Shown here: positions 43,586-54,233 of the stretch, one piece after another
How the letters are laid out: each line of letters opens with the position of its first letter
How positions within the stretch are numbered: position 1 is the first letter of the stretch
NCBI RefSeq assembly: GCF_001650735.1
Contig: NZ_LXVY01000004.1
Span: forward strand, 143,537-207,536
Reading direction: 5' to 3'
Length of the DNA stretch: 64,000 nt
From: Sphingomonas sp. TDK1
GTDB lineage: Bacteria; Pseudomonadota; Alphaproteobacteria; Sphingomonadales; Sphingomonadaceae
Position numbers and translations under genes: made by a program
Notes under the pieces: generated by a model
Databases searched by the model: none
What the model was told of the DNA's origin: nothing
Seen by the model: only the letters and a program-made list of their open reading frames with translations

Positions 43586-46500
43586 GCGGGAAGCTCGCGA
43601 ACTGGCTGGGGGGAGGATCGGCGGCGGCGCCGCGACAGGCGATCGAGCAGGACATAGATGACCGGCGTGGTGATCAAGGTCAGCACCTGGCTGGCGATCA
43701 GCCCGCCGACGATGGCGACGCCCAGCGGCCGGCGCAGTTCCGCGCCTTCGCCGAAGCCGATCGCCAGCGGCAGCGCGCCGAGTGCGGCGGCGATGGTGGT
43801 CATCAGGATCGGGCGGAAGCGGAGCAGGCTCGCCTCGCGCGCGGCATCCTCGGCGGACAGGCCGCGCTCGCGCTGGGCGGCGAGCGCGAAGTCGATGATC
43901 AGGATGGCGTTCTTCTTGACGATGCCGAGCAGCAGGAACAGCCCGATCAACGCGATGATGTCGAACTCCATGCCGCAGACGATCAGCGCCAGCACCGCGC
44001 CGGTGCCTGCCGCGGGCAGCGTGGAGAGTACGGTGATCGGGTGGATCAGGTTCTCGTACAGGATGCCGAGCACGATGTAGATCGCCACCAGCGCCGCCAG
44101 GATCAGCAGCGGTTGCGAGCCCTGTTGCTGCTGATAGGTAAGCGCGGTGCCGGCAAAGGCACCGTGCACGGTGCTGGGCATGGCGATCTGCGCTTCCGCC
44201 GCATCGATCGCCGCGCGCGCATCGGACAGTGCCTTGCCGGGCTTGAGATCGAACGAAATGGTCGCGGCGACCTCGGTGCCCTGGTGGTTGACGCTCGCGG
44301 CGGTGGGGGCCTGCCGCACGCTGGCGATGGCGGGGAGCGGCACCATCGCATGCGCGGCGTTGCTAAGCGCGGAACCGGTCGAGGGGTTGCGCAACGCCGG
44401 ATTGGAGGGAACGGCCGCCGCGGTGGTGCTCCTCGCCCCGCTGCCGCTGCTCCCCGTCGTTGTCGTCGCGCCGGTCGTCCCGGCAGCCATGGCCGTCGTC
44501 GCGACCGGATTGACGGGCGCGTTCACGGTACTCCCGGAGGCGCTGACCGTCGCCAGATTGTCGGTGGCGACCGACTGGGCGGGGATGCGGATGTCCGGCA
44601 GGGCGTGCGGCCCTGTCGTTGCCGCCGGATCCCAGCCGAGGATCACACTATACTGGTTGATGTCCTCATAGATCGTGGCGACGTTGCGCTGACCGAACGC
44701 GTCATAGAGCGCATTGTCGACATCGCGCGGCGAGATCCCGACGCGCGCGGCCGCGTCACGATCGATGGTGAGGAAGCTCTCCACGCCGTTCTCGGCCAGG
44801 TCGCTGTCGACATTGGTGAAGACCGGGCTCTTGGCCATCGCGTCGTTGAGCTTCTGCGCCCAGATCTTCAGGTTCGCGGTACTGTCCGCCATCAGCGTGT
44901 ATTGGTAGGTGGCGTTGCCCGACCGACCGCCGGCGCGCAGGTCCTGTACCGGCGAGAGGAACAGGCGGATGCCCTCCACCGGCTGGAGCGCGCGCTGCAG
45001 CCGCTGGATCACCACCGTGCTGGGCTGGCCCGGCCGCTTCTCGACCGGCTTGAGCGCGATCAGCATGAACGCGCCGCCTGCACGGCTGCCGCCGGTAAAG
45101 CCGACCACGCTCTGCACCGCGCGGTCCTTCTTGATGATGGTCACGACCTGGGTGAGCTTGTTCTGCATCGACAGGAACGACACGCTCTGGTCGGCCCGCA
45201 CGCCGGCAAAGATGAGCGGCGACTCTTGCTGGGGGAAGAACCCCTTCGGCACCACGATATAGAGATAGACGGTCAGCCCCATCACCGCGATGAGCAGCAG
45301 CACGACCAGCGGCTTCATCGCCAGCGCCCAATCGAGCACCCGGGCATAGCCGCGTTCGAGCCGCACATACCCGCCTTCGAGAATACGCGCGAAGCGGCCG
45401 GGCCGCTTGGGCGCGGCGTCGTGCTGGGGCTTGCGCAGGAACCACGCGCACAGCATCGGCGTGGTCGTCAGCGACAGCACCAGGCTGATCATCACCGCCA
45501 CCGAGAGGGTGACGGCGAATTCGCGGAACAGCCGGCCGACGATGCCGCCCATGAACAGCAGCGGGATGAACACCGCGATCAGGCCGATCGACATGGACAA
45601 TACAGTGAAGCCGACCTCGCGCGCGCCGATCAGCGCCGCATCGAACCGGCCCCTCCCCTGTTCCAGATGGCGGGTGGTGTTCTCCAGCACGACGATCGCA
45701 TCGTCCACGACGAAGCCGGTTGCGACGGTGATCGCCATCAGCGAGATGTTGTTGAGGCTGAACCCGATCAGATACATCACGCCGAAGGTGCCGAGCAGCG
45801 AGACGATCGTCGCCACCGCCGGGATGAAGGTCGAACGCACGTCGCGCAGGAACGCGAAGACGACGACCACCACCAACACCAGCGCGATCAGCACCGTAAT
45901 CTCGATCTCGTGGATCGACGCGCGGATCGAACTCGTCCGGTCCATCGCCACGTCGAGATGGATGTCGGCGGGGATCTGCGCGCGCAGCGTCGGCAGCTCG
46001 GCACGGATCGCGTCGACCATCTTGATCAGGTTCGCGTCCGGCTGCTGGGTGATGTTGACGATGATGGCGCGCTTGCCGTTGTAGAGGCCGAGCGTCCGCA
46101 GGTCGGCGACGCTGTCGCTCACATTGGCGATGTCGCCCAGCCGCACCGGCGCGCCGTCCCGCCAGGCGATGACCAGTGGGCGATAGTCCGCCGCCACGCG
46201 GCCCGCGGCATTGGTGTAGATCTGCCAGGCGCGGCCGGTCACGCTGCTCTGGAGCAGGCCCTTGGGGCGATTGGCGTCCGCAGCCTCGATCGCGGCGCGG
46301 ACATCCTCCATCGAGATGCCGTAGCTGTTCAGCCGATAGGGGTTCACGTCCACCCGCACCGCCGGCAGCGAGCCGCCGCCCAGTTCGACATCGCCGACGC
46401 CGGGAATCTGCAGCATCCGCTGCTGCACCGAATTGGATACGGCGTCATAGATCTGCCCGGCGGTCTTGGTATCGGACCAGAGCGCCAGGGTGATCACCGG

Positions 46501-46911
46501 CTGGCTCGCCGGGTTGACCTTGCGATAGGTCGGGTTCTGCTTGAGCGTCGCCGGCAGGTCGGCCCGCGCGGCGTTGATCGCTGCCTGCACCTCGCGCGCG
46601 GCGGCATCGATGTTCACCGACAGATCGAATTGCAGCGTGATCCGCGTCGACCCCAGCGAGCTCGACGAGGTCATCTCGGTGACGCCGGCGATGGTCGACA
46701 GGCGGCGTTCCAGCGGCGTCGCGATGCTCTGCGCCATCACCTCGGGGCTGGCCCCCGACAGGCTCGCCGAGACGCTGATCGTCGGCAGGTCGATCTGCGG
46801 CAGCGGGGCGACCGCCAGCGAAAAGAACGCCGCGATGCCCGCCAGCGCCAGCCCGATCGTCAGCAGGATCGTGCCGATCGGGCGCCGGATGAAGGGCGCG
46901 GAGAGGTTCAA
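43582..46911 (-). CDS. RND multidrug pump subunit (MdtC-like) with unusual linker
   Basis: A 1109-residue inner-membrane proton-driven exporter. It starts [19 protein letters not shown], then has the large periplasmic loops, [16 protein letters not shown] and the second half ending in the [14 protein letters not shown] region. It is about 75 residues longer than usual: a Ala/Ser/Thr/Gly-rich insertion sits between DIRIPAQ and VPLPAIA in the second periplasmic loop (nucleotides about 44344-44570). The start is TTG at 46911, which overlaps the stop of the preceding RND gene (TTGA); no ATG gives a complete first membrane helix. With its partner it forms a B2C-type trimer. Confidence 0.93.
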   Translation of the reverse strand: MNLSAPFIRRPIGTILLTIGLALAGIAAFFSLAVAPLPQIDLPTISVSASLSGASPEVMAQSIATPLERRLSTIAGVTEMTSSSSLGSTRITLQFDLSVNIDAAAREVQAAINAARADLPATLKQNPTYRKVNPASQPVITLALWSDTKTAGQIYDAVSNSVQQRMLQIPGVGDVELGGGSLPAVRVDVNPYRLNSYGISMEDVRAAIEAADANRPKGLLQSSVTGRAWQIYTNAAGRVAADYRPLVIAWRDGAPVRLGDIANVSDSVADLRTLGLYNGKRAIIVNITQQPDANLIKMVDAIRAELPTLRAQIPADIHLDVAMDRTSSIRASIHEIEITVLIALVLVVVVVFAFLRDVRSTFIPAVATIVSLLGTFGVMYLIGFSLNNISLMAITVATGFVVDDAIVVLENTTRHLEQGRGRFDAALIGAREVGFTVLSMSIGLIAVFIPLLFMGGIVGRLFREFAVTLSVAVMISLVLSLTTTPMLCAWFLRKPQHDAAPKRPGRFARILEGGYVRLERGYARVLDWALAMKPLVVLLLIAVMGLTVYLYIVVPKGFFPQQESPLIFAGVRADQSVSFLSMQNKLTQVVTIIKKDRAVQSVVGFTGGSRAGGAFMLIALKPVEKRPGQPSTVVIQRLQRALQPVEGIRLFLSPVQDLRAGGRSGNATYQYTLMADSTANLKIWAQKLNDAMAKSPVFTNVDSDLAENGVESFLTIDRDAAARVGISPRDVDNALYDAFGQRNVATIYEDINQYSVILGWDPAATTGPHALPDIRIPAQSVATDNLATVSASGSTVNAPVNPVATTAMAAGTTGATTTTGSSGSGARSTTAAAVPSNPALRNPSTGSALSNAAHAMVPLPAIASVRQAPTAASVNHQGTEVAATISFDLKPGKALSDARAAIDAAEAQIAMPSTVHGAFAGTALTYQQQQGSQPLLILAALVAIYIVLGILYENLIHPITVLSTLPAAGTGAVLALIVCGMEFDIIALIGLFLLLGIVKKNAILIIDFALAAQRERGLSAEDAAREASLLRFRPILMTTIAAALGALPLAIGFGEGAELRRPLGVAIVGGLIASQVLTLITTPVIYVLLDRLSRRRRRSSPQPVRELPA

Positions 46912-49900
46912 GCGCCCGCCTCCGGCGTCACGTTCGGGCTGGTGCGGCTGCCCCAGCCATGCCGGGCCAGCTTCTGCTGCGCGCGATCGAAATAGAGATA
47001 GACGATCGGGGTGGTGAACATGGTCAGCAGCTGGCTGACCATCAGCCCGCCGAAGATCGCAATGCCCAGCGGCCGGCGCAGCTCGGCGCCCTCGCCCATG
47101 CCCAGCATCAGCGGGATCGCGGCGAACAGCGCGGCCAGCGTCGTCATCAGGATCGGGCGGAAGCGCAGGATCGCCGCCTGGCGGATCGCGGCGGCGGGTG
47201 CCAGTCCCTCGTCGCGCTCGGCGGCGATCGCGAAGTCGATCATCATGATCGCGTTCTTCTTCACGATGCCGATCAGCAGCACGATGCCGATGATGCCGAT
47301 CACGTCGAGATTGTGCCCCGTCACCCACAGCGCGAACAGCGCACCCACCGCCGCCGAGGGTAGCGTGGAGAGGATCGTCACCGGGTGGATGAAGCTCTCA
47401 TAGAGCACGCCCAGCACGATATAGACGCAGAGGATCGCCGCCAGGATCAGCACCAGCTGGTTGCCGAGCGAGGCGGAGAAGGCCCCTGCCGCGCCAAGGA
47501 AGGTCACCGAAATGCCGGGCTTCAGCTTCAGCTGCGCGATGGTGTCGCGGATCGCCGCGGTGGCCGTGCCGAGCGAGACGCCGGATCCGGTATCGAAATT
47601 GACGGTGGCGGCCGGAAACTGCCCGACATGGGTGACCGCGAGCGGCGACCGCCCCTCGCGGATCGTCGCCACCGCATTGAGCGGCGTCGCGCCCCCCTGC
47701 GACTGGAGGTTGAACAGCCCCAGCGACTGCGGATCGGTGGCAAGGCCCGGCACCGCTTCCAGGATGACGCGATACTGGGTCGTCTCCGTAAAGATGGTCG
47801 AGACGATGCGCTGGCCGAATGCCGAATAGAGCGTGTCGTCGACGCTGGAGGCCGTGATGTTCAGCCGCGCCGCGCTGTCGCGGTCGATGTCGACATAGGC
47901 GGCGGCCCCGGTGGCGCCGGCATCGGTCGACACATTGGCCACCTTGGTCACATGGCGCAGCGCCGCGACGATCCGCTGCGCTTCGGCATTGACGTCCGCG
48001 GTGTTCGATCCCTCGACCGAGAAGCGATATTGGGTGGGGCCGCTCTCGGCGTCGATGGTCAGGTCCTGCGTCGACTGGACATAGAGGGTGATGCCGGCGA
48101 TCCGGTCCACCGCGTCCTCCAGCCGCCGCATCACCGCCGCCTGGTTGCCATGCGAGCGCTTCAGGTTGATCAGCATGGTGCCGACGTTGAGCGAGGCGTT
48201 GTTCGATCCGTCGACACCGACATAGGAGGAAAGCGTCTCCACCGCCGGATCGGCGAGGATCGCGCGCGCCGCCTGCGCCTGCAGCGTCGCCATATGGCTG
48301 TACGAGACGCCGTTGGTGGCGACGATACGCGCCTGGAGCTGGCCGGTATCCTGGGTGGGAAACAGCCCCTTGGGGATGACGAGGTAGAGCAGCACCGTCA
48401 GGCCCAGCGTCGCGATCGCCACCAACAACGTTGCGAAGCGGCGACGAAGCACGACATCCAGGCCGGTCGCGTAATGGCGCTCGACCCAGCCGAACAGCGC
48501 GGCGGAGCGTTCGGCGACGCGGCTCGGCTTCTCTTCGCTGGGGCGCTTGAGCCAGCGCGCGGACAGCATCGGCGTCAGGGTGAGCGACACCACCGCCGAA
48601 ATCAGGATCGTCACCGCCAGCGTCACCGCGAACTCGCGGAACAACCGGCCGACGATGTCGCCCATGAACAGTAGCGGGATCAGCACCGCGATCAGGCTGA
48701 CGGTCAGCGAGATGATGGTGAAGCCGATCTCGCCCGCACCCTTCAGCGCCGCCTCGAACGGCGCCATGCCGTCCTCGATATGGCGCTGGATGTTCTCGAT
48801 CATCACGATCGCGTCGTCGACGACGAAACCCGTGGCGATGGTCAGCGCCATCAGCGAGAGATTGTCGAGGCTGAAGTTGAGGAGGTACATCACCCCGAAG
48901 GTGCCGATCAGGCTGATCGGCACGGCAAGCCCGGCGACCAGCGTCGCGCGGCCGGAGTGCAGGAAGAAGAAGATCACCAGCACGACGAGGGCGACGGCGA
49001 GCACCAGCTCGAACTCGACATCGTGGACCGAAGCGCGGATGCCGGTGGTGCGATCGGCCAGCACCTCGGCATGGAGGCCGGCGGGCAGGCTCTTCAGCAG
49101 CTCGGGCAGCTGGCGCTTGATCGCATCGGTGGTGGCGATGACGTTTGCGCCCGGCTGGCGCTGGACGTTGAGGATGATCGCGGGGGTCGCATTGGCGAGC
49201 GCGCCGAGCCGGCTGTTCTCCGCGCCTTCCACCACCTCGGCGACGTCGGACAGGCGTACCGGCGCGTTGTTCTGGTAGCTGACGATCAGGTTCTTATAGT
49301 CGTCGACCGTTTCGAGCTGGTCGTTGGCGTTGATCTGGTAGGAGCGGCTGGGCCCGTCGAAACTGCCCTTGGCCGAATTGGCGTTGGCGTTGCCGATCGC
49401 GGTACGGATCTGGGCGAGACTGAGGCCGTAGCTGGAAAGCTTCTGGGTATCGGCGCGGATCCGCATCGCCGGCTTCTGCCCGCCCGCCAGCCCGACCAGG
49501 CCGACACCGGTGATCTGGCTGATCTTCTGTGCCAGCCGGGTATCGACCAGCGACTGGACCTGGGTGAGCGGCATCGTGTCCGAGGTGATCGCCAGCGTCA
49601 GGATCGGCGCGTCGGCGGGGTTCACCTTGGCATAGACCGGCGGCGCGGGCAGGTCGGCCGGCAGCAGCGCCTGCGCGGCGTTGATCGCCGCCTGTACTTC
49701 CTGCTCGGCCACGTCGAGCCCGGTCGAGAGGTTGAACTGCAGCGTGATGACCGAGGCGCCCGAGGAACTGGTCGATTCCATCCGGGTGAGCCCCGGCATC
49801 TGGCCGAACTGGCGTTCCAGCGGGGCGGTGACCGTCTGGGTCATCACTTCCGGGCTGCCGCCCGGATAGAGGGTGCTGACCTGGATCGTCGGATAGTCGA

Positions 49901-50018
49901 CCTCGGGCAGCGCCGAGAGCGACAGGCCGTTGAAGCCGACCAGCCCCGCGAGCACGATCGCGACCATGAACAGCGCGGTCGCGACCGGGCGGAGGATGAA
50001 GATGCGCGACGGCCCCAC
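46908..50018 (-). CDS. RND multidrug pump subunit (MdtB-like)
   Basis: A 1036-residue inner-membrane RND transporter of normal length. It starts [20 protein letters not shown], then [20 protein letters not shown], the membrane segment [20 protein letters not shown] with the proton-relay aspartates, and the second-half [19 protein letters not shown]. It lies 3 bp after the adaptor gene and overlaps the MdtC-like gene, so A-B-C-channel is one unit. Paired B and C pump proteins are the mark of MdtABC-type systems. Confidence 0.95.
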   Translation of the reverse strand: MGPSRIFILRPVATALFMVAIVLAGLVGFNGLSLSALPEVDYPTIQVSTLYPGGSPEVMTQTVTAPLERQFGQMPGLTRMESTSSSGASVITLQFNLSTGLDVAEQEVQAAINAAQALLPADLPAPPVYAKVNPADAPILTLAITSDTMPLTQVQSLVDTRLAQKISQITGVGLVGLAGGQKPAMRIRADTQKLSSYGLSLAQIRTAIGNANANSAKGSFDGPSRSYQINANDQLETVDDYKNLIVSYQNNAPVRLSDVAEVVEGAENSRLGALANATPAIILNVQRQPGANVIATTDAIKRQLPELLKSLPAGLHAEVLADRTTGIRASVHDVEFELVLAVALVVLVIFFFLHSGRATLVAGLAVPISLIGTFGVMYLLNFSLDNLSLMALTIATGFVVDDAIVMIENIQRHIEDGMAPFEAALKGAGEIGFTIISLTVSLIAVLIPLLFMGDIVGRLFREFAVTLAVTILISAVVSLTLTPMLSARWLKRPSEEKPSRVAERSAALFGWVERHYATGLDVVLRRRFATLLVAIATLGLTVLLYLVIPKGLFPTQDTGQLQARIVATNGVSYSHMATLQAQAARAILADPAVETLSSYVGVDGSNNASLNVGTMLINLKRSHGNQAAVMRRLEDAVDRIAGITLYVQSTQDLTIDAESGPTQYRFSVEGSNTADVNAEAQRIVAALRHVTKVANVSTDAGATGAAAYVDIDRDSAARLNITASSVDDTLYSAFGQRIVSTIFTETTQYRVILEAVPGLATDPQSLGLFNLQSQGGATPLNAVATIREGRSPLAVTHVGQFPAATVNFDTGSGVSLGTATAAIRDTIAQLKLKPGISVTFLGAAGAFSASLGNQLVLILAAILCVYIVLGVLYESFIHPVTILSTLPSAAVGALFALWVTGHNLDVIGIIGIVLLIGIVKKNAIMMIDFAIAAERDEGLAPAAAIRQAAILRFRPILMTTLAALFAAIPLMLGMGEGAELRRPLGIAIFGGLMVSQLLTMFTTPIVYLYFDRAQQKLARHGWGSRTSPNVTPEAGA

Positions 50019-50021
50019 CGA

Positions 50022-51320
50022 TCAGCCGCCCTGGCCGCCGCTGCGGTGCCGCCGCTGGCCGCTGCCCTGGCCGTCCCGCGCCGGCGGCGCGTCGCCGGGC
50101 AGCGCCACCTTGGCGCCTTCGTTCAGCCGATCGGCACCGTCGGTTACCACCGTGTCGCCGAGGGCGAGGCCGTCGGTGATCTGCGTCTTGTCGGCCACCG
50201 CGACGCCCAGCTTCACCTTGCGTTCGGTAACGGTGCGATCCGGCTTGAGCAGCCAGACGAAGGGACCGTTCGGGCCGGACTGGATGGCGGCGGGGGGCAC
50301 CGTCACCGCCTTCGCCACCGTCTCGATGGTCAGGCGGACGTTGACGAACTGGCTGGGGTAGAGCTGGAAGCCGGCATTGGCGAAGCGCGCCTTGCCCTTG
50401 ATCGTGCCGGTACTGGTGTCCACCCGGTTGTCGAGCGTCGAGAAATTGCCGGTGTCGAGCGTCTTGGTGCGGGTGCTGTCCAGCGCGATCGCGGGAATCT
50501 GCGCGCCCTGCGCGATGCGCTTCTGGATCTCCGGGGCCTGTTGCTGCGGGATGGCGAATTCCACGTCGATGGGCTGCAGCGTCGTCACCACGACGATACC
50601 GTTGGCATCGCCGGCGCCGATATAATTGCCGATGTCGACCACCTTGAGGCCCGCGCGGCCGCTGACCGGCGAGACGATGCGGGTATAGCCGAGGTTGATC
50701 TGCGCCTGCTGCACCGATCCGCGATCGGCGAGCACGGTACCCTCCAGCTGATGGACCAAAGCCGCCTGGGTGTCCCGGTCCTGCCGGGCGATCGAGTCCT
50801 GGGTGAGCAGCGTGTTGTAGCGGGCGAGCTGTAGTCGCGCATTCTCGAGCTGCGCCTGGTCGCGGGTAAGCGCGCCGCGCGCCTGCAGCAACGCCGCCTG
50901 ATAGGGGCGCGGGTCGATGACCGCGAGCGGCTGGCCCTTCTGCACCAGCTGGCCTTCGCGATAGAGCAGCTGAACGATGGTCCCCGAAACCTGCGGCCGT
51001 ACCGTGACGGTCGCCGCCGGTGTTACTGTACCGAGCGCCTCGACCTGCACCGGAAGATCGGCGACCGCGGCCTTGGCCGTCCCCACCGTCGTCGGCGCCG
51101 ACATGCCCCCGCGCCGCCCACCGCCACCGGACCGCCCGCCACCCTGCTTGCCGGACGAGCCGGTGCCTTGCGACAGGAAGACCGCCAGCGCGACCAGCGC
51201 GACGATGGCACCGATCCCGACGATCCAGCTGATCGTGCGTGCTCGGCGGGACAGGGGGCGCCGCGCCGCCCTTGCGCCGGCGTCACCCTGCGCGCCTGGG
51301 TTCGGGTCGTATCGATCCAT
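50022..51320 (-). CDS. RND periplasmic adaptor (MdtA-like)
   Basis: A 432-residue membrane-fusion protein. An N-terminal anchor helix (ISWIVGIGAIVALVALAVFL, about residues 30-50) is followed by a glycine-rich linker (GGGRSGGGGRRGG). Then come a lipoyl/biotin-like hairpin (TVRPQVSGTIVQLLYREGQLV, YTRIVSPVSGRAGLKVVDIG) and a beta-barrel part. ATG at 51320 has GAGGA upstream. The C-terminus is Gln/Arg/Gly-rich and probably disordered. First gene of the pump operon. Confidence 0.95.
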   Translation of the reverse strand: MDRYDPNPGAQGDAGARAARRPLSRRARTISWIVGIGAIVALVALAVFLSQGTGSSGKQGGGRSGGGGRRGGMSAPTTVGTAKAAVADLPVQVEALGTVTPAATVTVRPQVSGTIVQLLYREGQLVQKGQPLAVIDPRPYQAALLQARGALTRDQAQLENARLQLARYNTLLTQDSIARQDRDTQAALVHQLEGTVLADRGSVQQAQINLGYTRIVSPVSGRAGLKVVDIGNYIGAGDANGIVVVTTLQPIDVEFAIPQQQAPEIQKRIAQGAQIPAIALDSTRTKTLDTGNFSTLDNRVDTSTGTIKGKARFANAGFQLYPSQFVNVRLTIETVAKAVTVPPAAIQSGPNGPFVWLLKPDRTVTERKVKLGVAVADKTQITDGLALGDTVVTDGADRLNEGAKVALPGDAPPARDGQGSGQRRHRSGGQGG

Positions 51321-51521
51321 CTCGCTTTCGTCCTCATCCGGGGACCGGCGCGTCCGCCGCCCACGTCCTCCGCGTCCTCCTATGCGGGCTTTGTCGCAAA
51401 ACTGTGTCGCTGCGCTGCCACATCGAACCCGAGAGGCTCGCCGATCGTCGACGCAGGCGCCACCACGCAAGGCCGACCCGCTGCGGGCGTGCGCAGCGGG
51501 CCGGTTCGCAAGCAACGGGAT

Positions 51522-52130
51522 TTACCGCGTCGGTGTCGGGCTAGGTGCCGGCGCTGGCGGCGGTACCGCGCCCGGTGCCGGGGGAGGCGCCCCGATGCCT
51601 GCCGCGGGCGGAACGGTGCCCGTTGGCGGCGGCGGCGGCACGGCGCCGGCTGCGCCGGGCGGTGGGGGCGGCGGCGGGGCGCCCGGGCCACCCGGCGGCG
51701 GCGGCGGCGGACCATGCGGACCACCCGGCGGCGGGGGCGGCGGCGCACCGACCGCCTGGATGCTGCCATTGCCGTCGACAAGGTAGGAGGCGTGCAACTG
51801 TCCATCGCGATAGCGGCCCTGCACCATCAGCGCCGTGCCTGTCTGCACGCCCGACGCGGCGCGTCCGACATCGACCAGCGTACGGCCCGAGCCGTCCTGC
51901 AACACGAACCGGTCGCCATAGGTCTCCGCGACACGGCCCTTCACCGTCACGATGCCGCTGGTCTGGGCCAGCCGCGCCACGGCGGTGGGCACGGTCGGCG
52001 CCATTTCCACCGTGGGGCGGGTCAGCTGCACCGCGCCCGCGCCGCCTGCCGCGCCCAGCGCCAGCAGCGCCGCCGCCGCGCCTGCCAGCCGGGTGCGCGG
52101 CGACCAGAGCTTGTTCTTCCATTCGGTCAT
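51522..52130 (-). CDS. exported proline-rich protein with OB-like domain
   Basis: A 202-residue protein with an N-terminal membrane/signal helix (RLAGAAAALLALGAAGGAGAV). A compact beta domain of about 70 residues follows (GIVTVKGRVAETYGDRFVLQ, TLVDVGRAASGVQTG), resembling DUF5666/OB-type folds. A C-terminal tail of about 75 residues is almost only Pro, Gly and Ala (runs of six or seven prolines). The tail may span the periplasm or bind a partner. It lies between the pump operon and the divergent response regulator and may belong to the same stress response. No family name is certain. Confidence 0.8.
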   Translation of the reverse strand: MTEWKNKLWSPRTRLAGAAAALLALGAAGGAGAVQLTRPTVEMAPTVPTAVARLAQTSGIVTVKGRVAETYGDRFVLQDGSGRTLVDVGRAASGVQTGTALMVQGRYRDGQLHASYLVDGNGSIQAVGAPPPPPPGGPHGPPPPPPGGPGAPPPPPPPGAAGAVPPPPPTGTVPPAAGIGAPPPAPGAVPPPAPAPSPTPTR

Positions 52131-52190
52131 TCCATCAACTCCTCTTGGGTGTTCGATGCAACCGATCTAGCGAGTCGCGCCCGACCCGCG

Positions 52191-52220
52191 CTGAACCCGG
52201 CGGTTCAGTTTCGGTTTAAG
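52191..52220 (+). promoter_or_regulatory. candidate response-regulator box upstream of the two-component genes
   Basis: CTGAACC and GGTTCAG form a 7-bp inverted repeat with a 4-nt spacer (52191-52208). GGTTCAGTTTC and GGTTTAAGCGG are an 11-bp-period direct repeat (52202-52223), the spacing expected for an OmpR-family dimer. It lies in the 112-bp divergent promoter region. Autoregulation is inference. Confidence 0.45.
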
Positions 52221-52242
52221 CGGGGGAGCTAGGCGAGGAACG

Positions 52243-52914
52243 ATGCGGATCCTGTTGGTAGAAGACGATCCCGATCTCGGCCCCGCCATTGCGCGGGCGC
52301 TGCGGGCAGAGCATTGCGCGGTCGACCTTGCGGCAGACGGCATCGATGCGCAGCATCTTGGCGAAACCGAAGCCTATGACGCGGCGGTGCTCGATCTCGG
52401 CCTTCCGGGAAAGACCGGTGCCGAGATCCTGGCCGCCTGGCGCGCCGGCGGACGCGCGCTGCCCGTGCTGGTGCTTACCGCCCGCGAGGCATGGGCGGAC
52501 AAGGTGACCGCGTTCAAGGCAGGCGCCGACGACTATCTGACCAAGCCCTTCCGCGTCGAGGAGCTGATGATGCGGCTGCGCGCGCTTGTGCGGCGCGCTG
52601 CCGGCCATGCCCAGACGCGGATCGCCTGCGGTCCGCTCGCCTTCGAGAGCCAGACGGGACAGTTCGAAATGGACGGCCTGCCGCTGAAGCTGACCGCGTT
52701 CGAATGGCGCGTGCTCTCGCAGCTGATCCTGCGGCGCGAGGTGGTGATCGAGCGGCTGGAGTTGCTGGAGCGCGTCTATGAAGGCGATGCCGATGTCGAT
52801 TCGAACAGCCTCGAAGTCATCATCGGCCGGCTCCGCCGCAAGATCGGCGCCGAGCGGATCGAGACAGTGCGCGGTCGCGGCTATCGGCTGACCTGCGGCG
52901 AGCAGCCGGCATGA
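52243..52914 (+). CDS. OmpR-family response regulator
   Basis: A 223-residue regulator: receiver domain with the acidic pair in VEDDPDL, phospho-aspartate in VLDLGLPGKTG (about residue 51), TAREA and KPFRVEEL, then a winged helix (LPLKLTAFEWRVLSQLILRR, VDSNSLEVIIGRLRRKIG, VRGRGYRL). It belongs to the QseB/PmrA-like branch. It overlaps the kinase gene by 4 bp and is divergent from the proline-rich protein gene and pump operon, its likely targets. Confidence 0.94.
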   Translation: MRILLVEDDPDLGPAIARALRAEHCAVDLAADGIDAQHLGETEAYDAAVLDLGLPGKTGAEILAAWRAGGRALPVLVLTAREAWADKVTAFKAGADDYLTKPFRVEELMMRLRALVRRAAGHAQTRIACGPLAFESQTGQFEMDGLPLKLTAFEWRVLSQLILRREVVIERLELLERVYEGDADVDSNSLEVIIGRLRRKIGAERIETVRGRGYRLTCGEQPA

Positions 52915-54230
52915 AGCGTCGCTCGCTGCGCACGCGGATGTTGCTGCTGTCGGGGGTGGTCACGCTGCTGGCGCTGGCGCTGGCGGGCTGGACCATGGCC
53001 GGCGTGCTCGATCGGGTCGTGACCGGCGGCGTCGACCAGCGGCTCGACGCACAACTGGCGCTACTGGCAAGCGCGGTGCGCGCCGATGGCAGTATCGACC
53101 GGACGCGACTGGCGGCGCGCCAGGGCAGCCTCGCGGCTGGGCCGGGCTGGCGGTGGCGGATCGAAGCGCCCGGCGAAACCCTCGGCAGCGCCGACTTCCC
53201 GACCTTGCGCGCGCCCCTTCCCGGCCCTCCTGACGCTGGCACCCTGCCGCTCCCCCCCACCCCGCTCGAGGGCGAGGACGCCAAGGGCCGTGTGCATGCC
53301 CGCCAGCTGGTGGTGACCAGCGACGCGGGCCCGGTCACCCTCATCGCGTCGGCGCCGGGGCGCGTGATCGGCCGCCCGATCCGCGATGCGCTGGTGCCGC
53401 TCGCCAGCGTCATCGTCGCGCTCGCGGTGATCTTCGCGCTGGCGGCCTGGGTGCAGCTGCGATTCGCGCTGCGCCCGCTGGCCGCGCTGGTCACGCAGAT
53501 CGGCGCGATCCGCCGGGGTGAGCGCGAGCGGGTGGACGAGGATCAGCCCACGGAGCTCGAGCCGCTCGCTGAGGAACTCAACGCGCTCGCCGCCAGCAAT
53601 GCCGCAACGCTCGCTGCCGCCCGACAATCCGCCGCGAACCTTGCCCATGCGCTGAAAACGCCCGTTGCCACCCTGTCTTTGACGGTCGCTCCCGATAGTC
53701 CCGCCGCCGCCCAGGTGCGCCGGATCGAAGGCGTGATCCGGCACACCCTGGCACGGGCACGCGCCGTAGCGGTGAACCAGCGCGCCAGCACTGAGGTCGC
53801 CGCGATCGCTGACGACGTCGCCGGCGTGCTCCGCATGCTGCGACCGAACGTCGCCATCCAGCTCGATGTGGAGCCCGGAACCCGGGTGGCGATCGACGCC
53901 CATGATCTGTCCGAGATGCTCGGCAATCTGCTCGACAATGCCGCGCGCCACGCCCGTACGCGCGTCGCGTTCTCGACGGCCATGGCCACGCCGGGGGAAA
54001 TCGAGATCCGGATCGATGATGACGGCCCGGGCATCCCGCCGGAACGGCGCGCGCAGGTGCTGCAACCCGGCGTGCGGCTCGACGAAGGCCCGGCGGGCGA
54101 CGGCTTCGGCCTGCCCATCGTCCGCGATCTGCTCGAACTGTACGGCGGCCGGCTGGATCTTGGCGACAGCCCGCTCGGCGGCCTGCGCGCCACCCTGAAA
54201 TGCCCCGGCAACCGGCCGCTGCCGGGCTGA
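52911..54230 (+). CDS. sensor histidine kinase
   Basis: A 439-residue inner-membrane kinase. Two membrane helices (about 12-33 and 150-175) enclose a periplasmic sensor of about 120 residues, rich in Pro and Ala. A HAMP-like segment follows, then the H-box ANLAHALKTPVATLSL, N-box LGNLLDNAARHARTRV, G1 DDGPGIPPE and G2 GDGFGLPIVRDLLELYGG. It pairs with the regulator just upstream by gene overlap. The H-box HALKTP is the QseC/PhoQ-type variant. Confidence 0.94.
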   Translation: MKRRSLRTRMLLLSGVVTLLALALAGWTMAGVLDRVVTGGVDQRLDAQLALLASAVRADGSIDRTRLAARQGSLAAGPGWRWRIEAPGETLGSADFPTLRAPLPGPPDAGTLPLPPTPLEGEDAKGRVHARQLVVTSDAGPVTLIASAPGRVIGRPIRDALVPLASVIVALAVIFALAAWVQLRFALRPLAALVTQIGAIRRGERERVDEDQPTELEPLAEELNALAASNAATLAAARQSAANLAHALKTPVATLSLTVAPDSPAAAQVRRIEGVIRHTLARARAVAVNQRASTEVAAIADDVAGVLRMLRPNVAIQLDVEPGTRVAIDAHDLSEMLGNLLDNAARHARTRVAFSTAMATPGEIEIRIDDDGPGIPPERRAQVLQPGVRLDEGPAGDGFGLPIVRDLLELYGGRLDLGDSPLGGLRATLKCPGNRPLPG

Positions 54231-54233
54231 GCG

